Assembly: GCA_024641635.1 (NCBI GenBank)
Contig: JAHECS010000017.1
Location: 21,267-64,773 of the forward strand
Direction: 5' to 3'
Length of the DNA: 43,507 nucleotides
Origin: Actinomycetes bacterium
GTDB taxonomy: Bacteria > Actinomycetota > Actinomycetes > S36-B12
Part shown: one piece after another, positions 26,166-34,928 of the stretch
How positions within the stretch are numbered: position 1 is the stretch's first letter
Layout: each line of letters opens with the position of its first letter
Notes under the pieces: generated by a model
Told to the model about the DNA's origin: nothing
Databases searched by the model: none
What the model saw: only the letters and a program-made list of their open reading frames with translations
Program-made: the position numbers and the translations under genes

Positions 26166-27134
26166 CTACTGCCCCGCGGCCTCAGCGGCCTTGAGGTCCC
26201 GGCGAAGCTCCGGCGGGAGGGCGAAGATCAGCGTCTCCTCGGCGGTGTGGACCTCCTCGAAACCGCCGCAGCCGCGGTCGCGAAGCCAGCGGAGAACGTC
26301 GTCGACCAGGATCTCCGGCACCGATGCGCCACTGGAGACGCCCACGGTCCCGCAGTCCTCGAACCATGCCTCGTCGAGCTCGTCGGCCGAGTCCACCCGA
26401 TAGGCCGACCTCGCACCGGCCTCCAGCGCCACCTCGACGAGGCGCACCGAGTTCGAGGAGTTGCCCGACCCCACCACGATCATGACGTCGCACTGCTCGG
26501 CGATCTCCTTGACCGCCGCCTGACGGTTCTGCGTCGCGTAGCAGATGTCATCACTCGGCGGGCTGATGAGCTGGGGGAAGCGCTCCTTGAGAGCGCCGAC
26601 GGTGGTGAGGGTCTCATCCACCGACAGGGTCGTCTGCGACAGCCACACGAGCTTGTCGGTGTCGGCCACGACGACGGCGGCGGCATCGTCCGCATCCTCG
26701 ACGAGGGTCATCGCCTGCGGCGCCTCCCCCATCGTTCCGACGACCTCCTCGTGCCCTTCGTGGCCGACGAGAAGGATCTGGTAGCCCTCGTGCGCGAAGC
26801 GCTTGGCCTCCGCGTGGACCTTGGTGACCAGGGGGCAGGTGGCGTCGATGGTCTTGAGGTTGCGTGCGGCCGCCTCCTCGTGGACCACGGGGGCGACCCC
26901 GTGGGCGGAGAAGATGACGGTCGAGCCCTCAGGGACCTCCTCGACCTCGTCGACGAAGATCGCGCCCCGCTCCTCAAGAGCATGGACCACGTACTTGTTG
27001 TGCACGATCTGCTTGCGCACGTAGACAGGCGGCCCGTACAGCTCCAGCGCCTTCTCCACGGTGACCACCGCCCGGTCAACCCCGGCACAGTATCCCCGGG
27101 GGGCAGCGAGCAGCACCCTCTTCCCTGGCGTCAT
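26166..27134 (-). CDS. ispH: 4-hydroxy-3-methylbut-2-enyl diphosphate reductase IspH
   Basis: Last enzyme of the MEP isoprenoid pathway, an iron-sulfur reductase giving IPP and DMAPP. The three cluster ligands are visible: Cys16 ([12 protein letters not shown]), Cys100 ([11 protein letters not shown]) and Cys198 ([11 protein letters not shown]). Substrate-binding SAHGV and [10 protein letters not shown] are present. The 322 residues match the family. ATG at 27134 with TAGCAT six bases upstream. Divergent from xseA, 56 bp apart. Products would feed the cis-prenyltransferase at 40.4 kb. Confidence 0.96.
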   Translation of the reverse strand: MTPGKRVLLAAPRGYCAGVDRAVVTVEKALELYGPPVYVRKQIVHNKYVVHALEERGAIFVDEVEEVPEGSTVIFSAHGVAPVVHEEAAARNLKTIDATCPLVTKVHAEAKRFAHEGYQILLVGHEGHEEVVGTMGEAPQAMTLVEDADDAAAVVVADTDKLVWLSQTTLSVDETLTTVGALKERFPQLISPPSDDICYATQNRQAAVKEIAEQCDVMIVVGSGNSSNSVRLVEVALEAGARSAYRVDSADELDEAWFEDCGTVGVSSGASVPEILVDDVLRWLRDRGCGGFEEVHTAEETLIFALPPELRRDLKAAEAAGQ

Positions 27135-27140
27135 GCACCC

Positions 27141-27146
27141 ATGCTA
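27141..27146 (-). promoter_or_regulatory. -10-like TAGCAT before ispH
   Basis: Six bases before the ATG; candidate leaderless promoter. Confidence 0.5.
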
Positions 27147-27177
27147 GGCGCTGTCCGCCGAACCCGCCGATCCGCTC

Positions 27178-27183
27178 TACGCT
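27178..27183 (+). promoter_or_regulatory. -10-like TACGCT before xseA
   Basis: Seven bases before the ATG; candidate leaderless promoter. Confidence 0.48.
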
Positions 27184-27190
27184 GCCCCCC

Positions 27191-28336
27191 ATGCCCCTCG
27201 AGACCAGCCCCGAGGCACCCGCCGCGGTCCGAACCATCTCGCGGATGCTCTCCGACTGGGTGAACCGGCTCGGCGCGGTGTGGATAGACGGGCAGGTCGC
27301 CGAGTACCGGCCACGCCCGGGAGCCCGCTTCCACTACTTCGTGCTGCGCGACACCGACGTGGACATGTCCTTGAGCGTCAAGGCCGACGCCGGCGTCATC
27401 GGCCGCCTCGACCCGCCCCTCTCCGAGGGACAGCGGATCCTCGTGCACGCCCGCCCGGACTTCTATGTCGGACGCGGGTCGCTGTCGCTGCTCGCTCGCG
27501 AGATCCGTCCCGTGGGTCTCGGGGCGCTGCTGGCGGAACTCGCGCGCCTCAAGGAGCTGTTGACGGCCGAGGGCCTCTTCGCACCCGAGCGCAAGAAGCG
27601 GCTGCCCTTCATCCCGAGCCGCGTCGGGCTGGTGTGCGGGAGGGCCAGCGCCGCCATGGACGACGTGCTCGTCAACGCGCGCGAGCGGTGGCCCGGCATT
27701 CCCTTCGAGGTCCGCGAGGTGCCCGTGCAGGGTCCGCAGGCGGTGCCGGCGGTATCGGCCGCCATCGCCGAACTCGACGCGATGGCGGACGTCGACGTCA
27801 TCATCGTCGCCCGCGGCGGCGGGAGCGTCGAGGATCTGCTGCCGTTCAGCAACGAGGCCCTGGTTCGGGCGGTGGCGGCGTGCCGCACTCCCGTCGTGAG
27901 CGCGATCGGGCACGAGCAGGACGCGCCGCTGATCGACTTCGTGGCCGACCTGCGTGCCTCCACGCCGACCGATGCCGCCAAGCGCGTGGTCCCGTCCCTG
28001 CGGGAGCAGCAGGAGCTCGTTGGCGGATTGCGCCGGCGCAACGCCATCGTCCTGCGGCATCTCGTCGAACGGGAGCAGCAGGCGCTGCAGCATCGTCGCC
28101 AGCGCAGCCACGCAATCGTCCTCGGCCGGCTGGAGGCGGCATCCGCCGACGTCGTGCACCTGGCGGCGCGGGTTCGATCACTGTCCCCGGCGGCCACCCT
28201 GGATCGCGGGTACGCCATCGTCACGACGGCCGACGGCGGGATCGTGCGGGACGCGGACTCAGTGCAGCAGGGATCGGACCTCGAGGTGAGGGTCGCGCGA
28301 GGTCGCTTGCGCGCCCGACGCATCGACGGGAACTAG
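27191..28336 (+). CDS. xseA: Exodeoxyribonuclease VII large subunit
   Basis: Catalytic subunit of the single-strand-specific exonuclease ExoVII. The 381 residues begin with an OB-fold region (about 20-120, [12 protein letters not shown] to LSLLAREI). The XseA catalytic domain follows ([75 protein letters not shown]-type motifs), then a helical coiled-coil segment to about 325 and a C-terminal beta tail (LDRGYAIV). Shorter than the E. coli protein, as usual in actinobacteria. Followed after 9 bp by xseB. Confidence 0.95.
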   Translation: [381 protein letters not shown]

Positions 28337-28339
28337 AGT
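28334..28339 (+). promoter_or_regulatory. -10-like TAGAGT overlapping the xseA stop, before xseB
   Basis: Contains the xseA TAG stop and lies six bases before the xseB GTG. Could allow separate leaderless expression of xseB, but the motif may be fortuitous inside an operon. Confidence 0.3.
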
Positions 28340-28345
28340 CGGGAC

Positions 28346-28549
28346 GTGGCCGACCCCCAGCTGAGCTACGAGCAGGCGCGCGACGAGCTCGCGTCGGTCG
28401 TGGCCGCGCTCGAGGCGGGTGGCCTGACCCTCGAGGAGTCGCTGCGGCTGTGGGAGCGCGGCGAGGAGCTGGCCGGCATCTGCCAGGGCTGGCTGGACAC
28501 CGCACGCGAGCGGGTCGAGTCGGCCGGACCGGACGTCAGCCCTCAGTAG
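28346..28549 (+). CDS. xseB: Exodeoxyribonuclease VII small subunit
   Basis: 67 residues with the helical-hairpin XseB pattern: LSYEQARDELASVVAALEAGGLTLEESLRLWERGEEL in outline. Six or so copies bind each XseA in known enzymes. GTG start at 28346, nine bases after the xseA stop. Its last 14 bases overlap the 3' end of the convergent DUF4245 gene. Confidence 0.92.
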   Translation: MADPQLSYEQARDELASVVAALEAGGLTLEESLRLWERGEELAGICQGWLDTARERVESAGPDVSPQ

Positions 28550-29108
28550 CCACGGGCTCGAGTGCGCTGGCCAGGGCGATCAGCTCGTTCCAGTCAGCCG
28601 ACCCGGACACGACGGTGACCACCGACCCCTCCTGGAGGACGAGGCTGCGTCGACTCTGCGTCTCGCGACGCTCCCACGAGGTCCCGTCGATGTCCTGGGT
28701 TCCCGTGACGGCACCGCCCTTGGTCTGCTCGTCCAGGTAGCGCGGCCCCTGAGCCGCGGACTCACTCACCTGCGCGTACTGGTCCGACGGGGTGACGTAC
28801 CCGACGTGCAGGACGGGATCCCCGAGTGACTCCTCGGTCGGTTCCCACCGCACGCTCGTCGGCCGCCAGCCGTCCGCGAGACCGTTCGGCGCTGTGACGT
28901 CGAACTCGGCCTCGCTCGCCGCACGTTGCACCGTGGGCGCGGTTTCGACCACCTTCACCGCCTCCGGCTGGGGCCGCCAGGCGAGCAGGACGATGAGGAA
29001 GACGACGCCCAGGACAAGGGCCATCGACCGGATCATGTCGCCGACCGATTGCCGCATCCGCCGGTTGGGACGCCCGGTCGGTCGGGCCTCCTGGCCTGGC
29101 TCGCTCAT
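28536..29108 (-). CDS. DUF4245 membrane-anchored protein
   Basis: 190 residues from the ATG at 29108; a frame open to 29126 would add six residues without support. A basic cytoplasmic N-terminus precedes one membrane helix (about 26-44). A ~145-residue external domain follows, with [19 protein letters not shown] and [17 protein letters not shown], typical of DUF4245, which sits beside glpX in actinobacteria (Rv1100). Function unknown. Divergent from glpX by 59 bp and overlapping xseB by 14 bp at its 3' end. Confidence 0.87.
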   Translation of the reverse strand: MSEPGQEARPTGRPNRRMRQSVGDMIRSMALVLGVVFLIVLLAWRPQPEAVKVVETAPTVQRAASEAEFDVTAPNGLADGWRPTSVRWEPTEESLGDPVLHVGYVTPSDQYAQVSESAAQGPRYLDEQTKGGAVTGTQDIDGTSWERRETQSRRSLVLQEGSVVTVVSGSADWNELIALASALEPVATEG

Positions 29109-29155
29109 CACCCCATCATGATCCATCGAACACGAAGGCGCCCCTCCGGCATGGC

Positions 29156-29161
29156 TACGCT
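29156..29161 (+). promoter_or_regulatory. -10-like TACGCT before glpX
   Basis: Six bases before the ATG; candidate leaderless promoter. Confidence 0.5.
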
Positions 29162-29167
29162 GGCCGC

Positions 29168-30196
29168 ATGACCATCGACGCGATGAACCCCGAAGTACCG
29201 GACCGCAACCTGGCGCTGGAACTCGTCCGGGTCACCGAGGCGGCCGCCATGGCCGCGGCGCGGTGGGTGGGGCGAGGCGACAAGAACGGTGCGGACGGCG
29301 CCGCCGTCAACGCGATGCGTCAGCTGATCGGGACCGTGTCGATGAACGGCATCGTCGTGATCGGCGAGGGCGAGAAGGACGACGCCCCGATGCTGTTCAA
29401 CGGGGAGCACGTCGGCGATGGGGCCGGTCCCGAGGCGGACGTCGCAGTCGACCCGATCGACGGGACGACGTTGGCCGCCAAGGGCATGCCCAACGCGATC
29501 GCCGTCCTGGCCGTCGCGGAGCGGGGCGCCATGTACGACCCCAGCGCCGTGTTCTACATGGAGAAGCTCGTGGTCGGCCCGGACTGCGCGGACGTCATCG
29601 ACATCACCGCGCCGATCGGCACCAATCTCCGCGCCATCGCACGGGCAAAGGGCGAGAAGGTCGCCGATCTCACCGTGTGCATCCTCGACCGTCCGCGGCA
29701 CGAGCAGCTCGCCAAGGACGTCCGTGATGCCGGCGCCCGCCTCAAGTTCATCTCCGACGGCGACGTCGCCGGCGCGATCATGGCGGCCCGCGCCGGGACC
29801 GGCGTCGACCTGCTCGCCGGCATCGGCGGCACACCGGAGGGCATCATCGCCGCCTGCGCCATCACCTGCCTCGGCGGCATGATCCAGGGTCGCCTGTGGC
29901 CACGCGACGACGACGAACGGCGCAAGGCCCTCGACGCCGGGCACGACCTCGATCGCGTCCTCACGACCAGTGACCTGGTGACCGGGGAGAACGTCTTCTT
30001 CTGCGCCACCGGAATCACCGACGGCGAGCTGATGGAGGGGGTCCGCTACACCCCCAAGGGGCCGACCACCCACTCGATCGTCATGCGAGGCAAGAGCGGG
30101 ACCATCCGCGAGGTGCGCAGCGAGCATCGGCTGGACAAGCTGTCGACCTACTCCAGCGTCGACTTCAGCAGCGCCGGGGGCAGCCACTCCGGCTGA
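29168..30196 (+). CDS. glpX: Class II fructose-1,6-bisphosphatase GlpX
   Basis: Gluconeogenic phosphatase converting fructose 1,6-bisphosphate to fructose 6-phosphate, metal-dependent. The 342 residues show [11 protein letters not shown] (about 60-70), the metal-binding VDPIDGTT (about 96-103), the phosphate-binding region [12 protein letters not shown] (about 221-232) and a C-terminal [12 protein letters not shown]-like element. It is the usual, and often only, FBPase of actinobacteria. Leaderless-looking ATG. It is followed after 98 bp by an amylosucrase, then by fumarase, so carbon-flow genes are grouped here. Confidence 0.95.
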   Translation: MTIDAMNPEVPDRNLALELVRVTEAAAMAAARWVGRGDKNGADGAAVNAMRQLIGTVSMNGIVVIGEGEKDDAPMLFNGEHVGDGAGPEADVAVDPIDGTTLAAKGMPNAIAVLAVAERGAMYDPSAVFYMEKLVVGPDCADVIDITAPIGTNLRAIARAKGEKVADLTVCILDRPRHEQLAKDVRDAGARLKFISDGDVAGAIMAARAGTGVDLLAGIGGTPEGIIAACAITCLGGMIQGRLWPRDDDERRKALDAGHDLDRVLTTSDLVTGENVFFCATGITDGELMEGVRYTPKGPTTHSIVMRGKSGTIREVRSEHRLDKLSTYSSVDFSSAGGSHSG

Positions 30197-30294
30197 CCTT
30201 GCGGGGATCGCTTGCCGAACCGGCCAGCGTTCCTCCATGCTTGGCGATGGAATCGCTTACATCGCCCATCGGGGCCTGAGAACGGGGAGGGGCC

Positions 30295-32232
30295 ATGGGC
30301 GAGCCGGTCCCGGCGGGCCCCTCGGCGGCACTGGCTGCCGGCCGACGCCGCCTCGCGGACCACCTCGCCGACGATCCCGGGGCCATCGACGTCCTCACGC
30401 GCTTCGAACGCTGGGGCGAGGACCTGTGGCACGGCCTGGCGGCCGTGTATGACGCCGACGTCGTCCTGCCGGCCGTCATCGACGTGATCGCCAGCGTGCA
30501 CCGGGATCGCCGCCCCGCCCTCCGGCAGCGCGATCGCGAGCGCACGCTTCGACCGGACTGGTTCCAGTCCGCCGACGCCCTCGGCTACGTGGCCTACGCC
30601 GACCAGTTCGCGGGCGACCTGCCGGGCATCCGCCAGCGCATCGACTACCTGCGGGGCCTCGGGGTGACCTATCTGCACCTCATGCCGCTGCTGACGCCGC
30701 GCCCCGGAGCGAACGACGGCGGCTACGCGGTCATGGACTACCGCTCGGTGCGGTCGGACCTCGGCACGATGGACGACCTCGCTGATCTGGCCGCCGACCT
30801 CCATGCGTCCGGTATCTCGCTCACGCTCGACCTCGTGCTCAACCACGTGGCCCGCGAGCATGCCTGGGCCGTGGCGGCCAAGGCCGGCGAGCCGCGATAC
30901 CGCGACTACTTCTACGTCTACCCGGACCGGACGATCCCGGACGAGTACGAGGCGACCCTCCCCGAGGTCTTCCCCGCCTTCGCCCCCGGGAACTTCACGT
31001 GGGACGACGCGCTCGACGGATGGGTCTGGACGACGTTCAACGAGTGGCAGTGGGACCTCAACTGGGGCAACCCCGACGTGTTCTTGGAGTTCGCCGACAT
31101 CATCGGCTTCCTCGCGAACCAGGGCGCGGACTGCATCCGCCTCGACGCGATCGCGTTCACCTGGAAGCGGCTCGGCACCAACTGCCAGAACCAGCCGGAG
31201 GTGCACGCGCTCACCCAGGGGCTGCGGGCCGCCGCCCGGATCATGGCCCCGTCGCTCATCTTCAAGGCCGAGGCCATCGTCGGACCGCAGGATGTCGTCG
31301 CGTACCTGGGCCAGGGCGAGCACGCCGGCAAGGTCAGCGAGCTGGCGTACCACAACTCGCTCATGGTGCAGATCTGGTCGGCGCTGGCAGCCCGCGACGG
31401 GCGCCTCCTGGCGACGGCACTCTCCCGCTTCGCGCCGATTCCGGTGACGAGCGCCTGGGCCACCTACCTGCGCTGCCACGACGACATCGGCTGGGCGATC
31501 GACGACGCTGACGCCGCCGAGGTCGGCTGGAACGGCTACGACCACCGCGCGTTCCTGGCCGACTTCTACGCCGGGGACTTCGAGGGCAGCTTCGCCCGAG
31601 GCATGCACTTCCAGTCCAACCCCGAGACGGGCGATCGCCGCACGTCGGGAAGCGCGGCGAGCCTGGCCGGGGTCGAGGCGGCGATCGAGACCGGCAACCC
31701 GGCCGCGCTGGAGACCGCGATCCAGCGCCTCACCTGTGCCTACGCCATGGTGCTCGGCTTCGGCGGCCTGCCCCTCATCTACATGGGCGACGAGCTGGCG
31801 ATGCTGAACGACCACGAGTACCTCGACGACCCCGAGAAGGCCGCCGACAACCGCTGGATGCACCGGCCGGCCATGGACTGGTCCCTGGCGGAGGAGCGTC
31901 GGTCGACCGGCGGAGTTGCAGACCGCGTCTTCCAGGCGATCACCCGACTGGTCGCGGCGCGCAGGGGCCTGCCCGCGCTGCACGCGTCGGTGTCGACCGA
32001 GGTCGTCGTCGGCGACGACCCCGCGGTGCTGGTGTTTCGCCGACGCCACGCGGCCGGCAGCATCGTCCAGGCGTACAACCTCTCGGAGTCCACCCGGGTC
32101 CTGTGGCCCGGCCTGCTGGCGCCGCTGCCCGCGGGGCACCTGCTCGAGCACGTGTCCGGCGAGGTCATCGACCTGTCCCTGCCGGTGGTCCTCCCCCCGT
32201 ACGCCGCGTGGTGGCTGACGACGCAGGAGTGA
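30295..32232 (+). CDS. Amylosucrase or sucrose hydrolase (GH13_4)
   Basis: 645-residue alpha-amylase-family enzyme; amylosucrases use sucrose to extend alpha-1,4-glucan with release of fructose. The order of motifs matches the Neisseria enzyme as I remember it: [20 protein letters not shown], nucleophile Asp284 in IRLDAIAF, acid/base Glu326 in KAEAIV, and Asp396 in CHDDIGW, followed by [18 protein letters not shown] and DNRWMHRP. There is no signal peptide. GGGGAGGGG before the ATG is a good ribosome site. Telling amylosucrase from sucrose hydrolase needs active-site comparison. It has no transporter or sucrose regulator nearby. Confidence 0.88.
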   Translation: MGEPVPAGPSAALAAGRRRLADHLADDPGAIDVLTRFERWGEDLWHGLAAVYDADVVLPAVIDVIASVHRDRRPALRQRDRERTLRPDWFQSADALGYVAYADQFAGDLPGIRQRIDYLRGLGVTYLHLMPLLTPRPGANDGGYAVMDYRSVRSDLGTMDDLADLAADLHASGISLTLDLVLNHVAREHAWAVAAKAGEPRYRDYFYVYPDRTIPDEYEATLPEVFPAFAPGNFTWDDALDGWVWTTFNEWQWDLNWGNPDVFLEFADIIGFLANQGADCIRLDAIAFTWKRLGTNCQNQPEVHALTQGLRAAARIMAPSLIFKAEAIVGPQDVVAYLGQGEHAGKVSELAYHNSLMVQIWSALAARDGRLLATALSRFAPIPVTSAWATYLRCHDDIGWAIDDADAAEVGWNGYDHRAFLADFYAGDFEGSFARGMHFQSNPETGDRRTSGSAASLAGVEAAIETGNPAALETAIQRLTCAYAMVLGFGGLPLIYMGDELAMLNDHEYLDDPEKAADNRWMHRPAMDWSLAEERRSTGGVADRVFQAITRLVAARRGLPALHASVSTEVVVGDDPAVLVFRRRHAAGSIVQAYNLSESTRVLWPGLLAPLPAGHLLEHVSGEVIDLSLPVVLPPYAAWWLTTQE

Positions 32233-32266
32233 CCGGAGTCACCGTCACCCCCCGCCGATCTCCACC

Positions 32267-32272
32267 TACGCT
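32267..32272 (+). promoter_or_regulatory. -10-like TACGCT before the fumarase gene
   Basis: Six bases before GTG 32279; candidate leaderless promoter. Confidence 0.5.
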
Positions 32273-32278
32273 GGCCTC

Positions 32279-33943
32279 GTGACGGACTTCCATTACGCAG
32301 AGATGCTTCCCCTGGGTGCGGACGAGACCCCCTACCGGCTGATCACCGACGAGGGCGTCTCGGAGGTGACCCTCGGTGGCCGAACCTTCCTGACCGTCGA
32401 GCCCGAGGCGCTCAGGGCCCTCGCGTTCGCGGCGGTCCACGACATCCAGCACCTGCTCCGTCCCGGGCACCTCGATCAGCTGCGTCGCATCCTCGACGAT
32501 CCGGAGGCCAGCCCCAACGACCGGTTCGTCGCGCTCGACCTGCTGAAGAACGCCAACATCGCCGCCGGCGGCGTCCTGCCGATGTGCCAGGACACCGGCA
32601 CCGCGATCGTCATGGGCAAGCGCGGCCAGCAGGTGCTCACGTCAGGTGACGACGAGAGCGCCCTGTCGGCGGGCATCTTCGACGCGTACCAGAAGCTGAA
32701 TCTTCGGTACTCGCAGCTCTCGCCCCTGTCGATGTGGCAGGAGCGCAACACCGGAACGAACCTCCCGGCCCAGATCGAGCTGTACGCGGACACGCATCCC
32801 GGCCACGAGCAGCAGTACGAGTTCCTGTTCATGGCCAAGGGCGGCGGCAGCGCCAACAAGAGCTACCTGTTCCAGGAGACGGCGGCACTGCTCAACCCCG
32901 AGTCCTTCGACCGTTTCCTCGACGAGAAGCTTCGCGCCATCGGGACGGCAGCCTGCCCGCCGTACCACCTGGCGATCGTCATCGGCGGTACCAGTGCCGA
33001 GTACGCCCTCAAGGTGGCCAAGTACGCCAGCGCCCGCTACTACGACTCGGTTCCGGTCCACGGCTCGGACGAGGGCCGCGGGTACCGCGACCTCGAGATG
33101 GAACAGCACGTTCTCGCGATGACCCAGGCCTTCGGAATCGGAGCCCAGTTCGGCGGGAAGTACTTCTGCCACGACGTCCGAGTGATCCGGCTCCCGCGCC
33201 ACGGCGCGTCCTGCCCCGTGGCCATCGCCGTCTCCTGCTCGGCCGATCGGCAGGCGAAGGCGCGCATCACCCGCGACGGCGTCTTCCTCGAGCAGCTCGA
33301 GACCGAGCCGGCCCACTACCTGCCCGAGGTCACCGACGACCACCTCGATGACGACGTCGTGCGGATCGACCTCAACCGACCCATGGACGAGATCCGCAGC
33401 GAGCTGGCCACGCTGCCCATCAGGACCCGGGTGTCTCTGACCGGCCCGATGGTCGTCGCGCGAGACCTCGCGCACGCCCGCATCAAGTCGATGCTCGAGC
33501 GCGGCGAGCCGATGCCGTCGTACCTGCGCGACCACTGCGTCTACTACGCCGGGCCTGCCAAGACGCCCGCGGGCTACGCCTCCGGATCGTTCGGACCCAC
33601 GACGGCTGGGCGGATGGACTCCTACGTCGACCTGTTCCAGAAGGCGGGCGGCTCGTTCGTCATGCTCGCCAAGGGGAACCGCAGCGGCGCGGTGACCAAG
33701 GCCTGCCAGGAGAACGGCGGCTTCTACCTCGGATCGATCGGCGGGCCTGCCGCCCGGCTCGCGCAGGACAACATCCGCAAGGTCGAGGTGCTCGACTTCC
33801 CCGAGCTGGGCATGGAGGCGGTGTGGCGCATCGAGGTGGAGGACTTCCCGGCCTTCGTCGTCGTGGACGACAAGGGCAACGACTTCTTCGCCGAGACGCT
33901 GCGCCCGATCACGGTCGACATCCCGGTCGGGCCGCCCACCTAG
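32279..33943 (+). CDS. fumA: Class I (iron-sulfur) fumarate hydratase
   Basis: Oxygen-sensitive [4Fe-4S] fumarase of 554 residues, interconverting fumarate and malate. The three cluster cysteines, spaced as in the E. coli enzyme, are Cys103 ([10 protein letters not shown]), Cys226 (AACPPYH) and Cys320 ([11 protein letters not shown]). [22 protein letters not shown] and [20 protein letters not shown] are further family marks. The alpha and beta parts are fused in one chain. GTG start, leaderless-looking. In M. tuberculosis the equivalent place between glpX and phoH2 holds a class II fumarase. A repeat cluster follows the stop. Confidence 0.94.
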   Translation: MTDFHYAEMLPLGADETPYRLITDEGVSEVTLGGRTFLTVEPEALRALAFAAVHDIQHLLRPGHLDQLRRILDDPEASPNDRFVALDLLKNANIAAGGVLPMCQDTGTAIVMGKRGQQVLTSGDDESALSAGIFDAYQKLNLRYSQLSPLSMWQERNTGTNLPAQIELYADTHPGHEQQYEFLFMAKGGGSANKSYLFQETAALLNPESFDRFLDEKLRAIGTAACPPYHLAIVIGGTSAEYALKVAKYASARYYDSVPVHGSDEGRGYRDLEMEQHVLAMTQAFGIGAQFGGKYFCHDVRVIRLPRHGASCPVAIAVSCSADRQAKARITRDGVFLEQLETEPAHYLPEVTDDHLDDDVVRIDLNRPMDEIRSELATLPIRTRVSLTGPMVVARDLAHARIKSMLERGEPMPSYLRDHCVYYAGPAKTPAGYASGSFGPTTAGRMDSYVDLFQKAGGSFVMLAKGNRSGAVTKACQENGGFYLGSIGGPAARLAQDNIRKVEVLDFPELGMEAVWRIEVEDFPAFVVVDDKGNDFFAETLRPITVDIPVGPPT

Positions 33944-33952
33944 CCCCCCCCT

Positions 33953-34104
33953 CGCCGAGTGGTCACAACGCGCAGGCAGCAACCCCGCATCCCAAACGCC
34001 GAGTGGTCACAACGCGCAGGCAGCCGCCCCGCATCCCAAACGCCGAGTGGTCACAACGCGCAGGCAGCAACCCCGCGCCTCATGCGCGCAGTGACCACTC
34101 GCGG
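33953..34104. repeat. Three 44-bp tandem repeats plus one inverted arm
   Basis: Direct copies start at 33953, 33997 and 34041 with period 44. The first two differ at two positions and the third diverges after 33 bases. Each contains CGCCGAGTGGTCACAACGCG. A single inverted arm with GCGCG-CA-GTGACCACTC lies at 34084-34100. The block fills the gap between convergent fumarase and lysozyme-like genes. No spacers, so not CRISPR. Confidence 0.85.
34045..34100. terminator. Hairpin of the third repeat copy with the inverted arm
   Basis: GAGTGGTCAC (34045-34054) pairs with GTGACCACTC (34091-34100) and CGCGC (34057-34061) with GCGCG (34084-34088), with a 2x2 mismatch and a 22-base loop. Likely bidirectional terminator; the earlier two copies offer alternative partners with longer loops. 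Confidence 0.55.
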
Positions 34105-34113
34105 TGGGGGGGT

Positions 34114-34710
34114 TCAGCAGCTGTGGGCGCCGCCGCGCCAGTGGCCCGCACCGGACCCGTCGCGCCAGATGGTCCAGAACGCGCGGTCCTGCCAGTAGCG
34201 GTTCCAGTTGTTGGGCGCGACCTTGCGTAGGGCCTTGACGATGGCGACGCCTTCGTCGCCCATCTCCTTGCGGACTTCCTTCTGCATCATCCAGGTCGCA
34301 CCGCGCGCGAGAGCGGAGCTCATCTGGTACGCGCCGTGGTACGTGCCGTTGCTCGCGCGGTAGTTGAAGTGGCTCTCGCGGCTCATGATGCAGCGACGCA
34401 CGCTCTCCGCCTTCGGCTGGTACCACTTGCCCGTGTAGAGGCTGGGCAGGTACCCGAGGAGATCGGCGGCCTGACGGCTGCCCCGCGCCAGCGCGACCTC
34501 GCGCTCGCGATCGTTCGTGGGTGCGACCCCCGGAGCCGGCTCTTCCGCCGGCTGCGCCACCGGCTCTGGCGCGGCAGGCTCCTGACCCTCGGGGTAGAAG
34601 ACGTCGTCCGCGCTCACGGCCGCCGGGATGGCGGCATGTGCGACGCCCGGCACTCCCACGGTCAGCAGAGCCGCCACGGCGATTGCCGTGACTGCGATCT
34701 GTCGCCGCAT
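34114..34710 (-). CDS. Secreted lysozyme/transglycosylase-like protein
   Basis: 198 residues from the ATG at 34710, which has AGGAG about seven bases upstream; a longer frame to 34743 adds 11 unlikely residues. Signal peptide to about residue 26 (AHA). A Pro/Glu/Ala-rich linker follows to about 65, then a lysozyme-like domain. Glu112 in MSRESHFNY is the candidate catalytic acid, with NGTYHGAYQM downstream, a pattern recalling resuscitation-promoting factors and small transglycosylases. Cys107 and the C-terminal Cys198 may form a disulfide. A perfect CRP-type site lies about 170 bp upstream. Substrate inferred to be peptidoglycan. Confidence 0.78.
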   Translation of the reverse strand: MRRQIAVTAIAVAALLTVGVPGVAHAAIPAAVSADDVFYPEGQEPAAPEPVAQPAEEPAPGVAPTNDREREVALARGSRQAADLLGYLPSLYTGKWYQPKAESVRRCIMSRESHFNYRASNGTYHGAYQMSSALARGATWMMQKEVRKEMGDEGVAIVKALRKVAPNNWNRYWQDRAFWTIWRDGSGAGHWRGGAHSC

Positions 34711-34877
34711 GAACGCTCCTGGACGGTGGGCGGATGGAGGCACAACGAGGCTCTACGTTGCCGAAAAGTCGCGCCTGTGTCACGCGATCGTCTGGTGGTC
34801 CATCTCACAGGAGGTGCGGGACATTTCGGTCATTTGTTGGCTGACGCCACAAACCATGGGGGACGGAGTCCAACCTC

Positions 34878-34893
34878 TGTGACGGAGATCACA
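34878..34893. promoter_or_regulatory. CRP/GlxR-type site TGTGA-N6-TCACA
   Basis: The 16-bp sequence matches the palindromic CRP/GlxR consensus in all ten arm positions. It lies in the 218-bp gap upstream of the secreted lysozyme-like gene. TTGACA at 34898-34903 (minus strand) is close by; no clear -10 was found 17 bp from it. Related rpf genes are under Crp or GlxR control in mycobacteria and corynebacteria. Confidence 0.55.
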
Positions 34894-34928
34894 TTCTTGT
34901 CAACAGGGATATCCACAGGCTGAACGGA

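Noticed and set aside
33953-34104. Possible CRISPR array
   Set aside because: The units are directly adjacent with no variable spacers, only three copies, and no cas genes nearby.
34711-34928. c-di-AMP (ydaO-type) riboswitch upstream of the lysozyme-like gene, as found before some actinobacterial rpf genes
   Set aside because: The conserved core sequences of that riboswitch were looked for on the minus strand and not seen.
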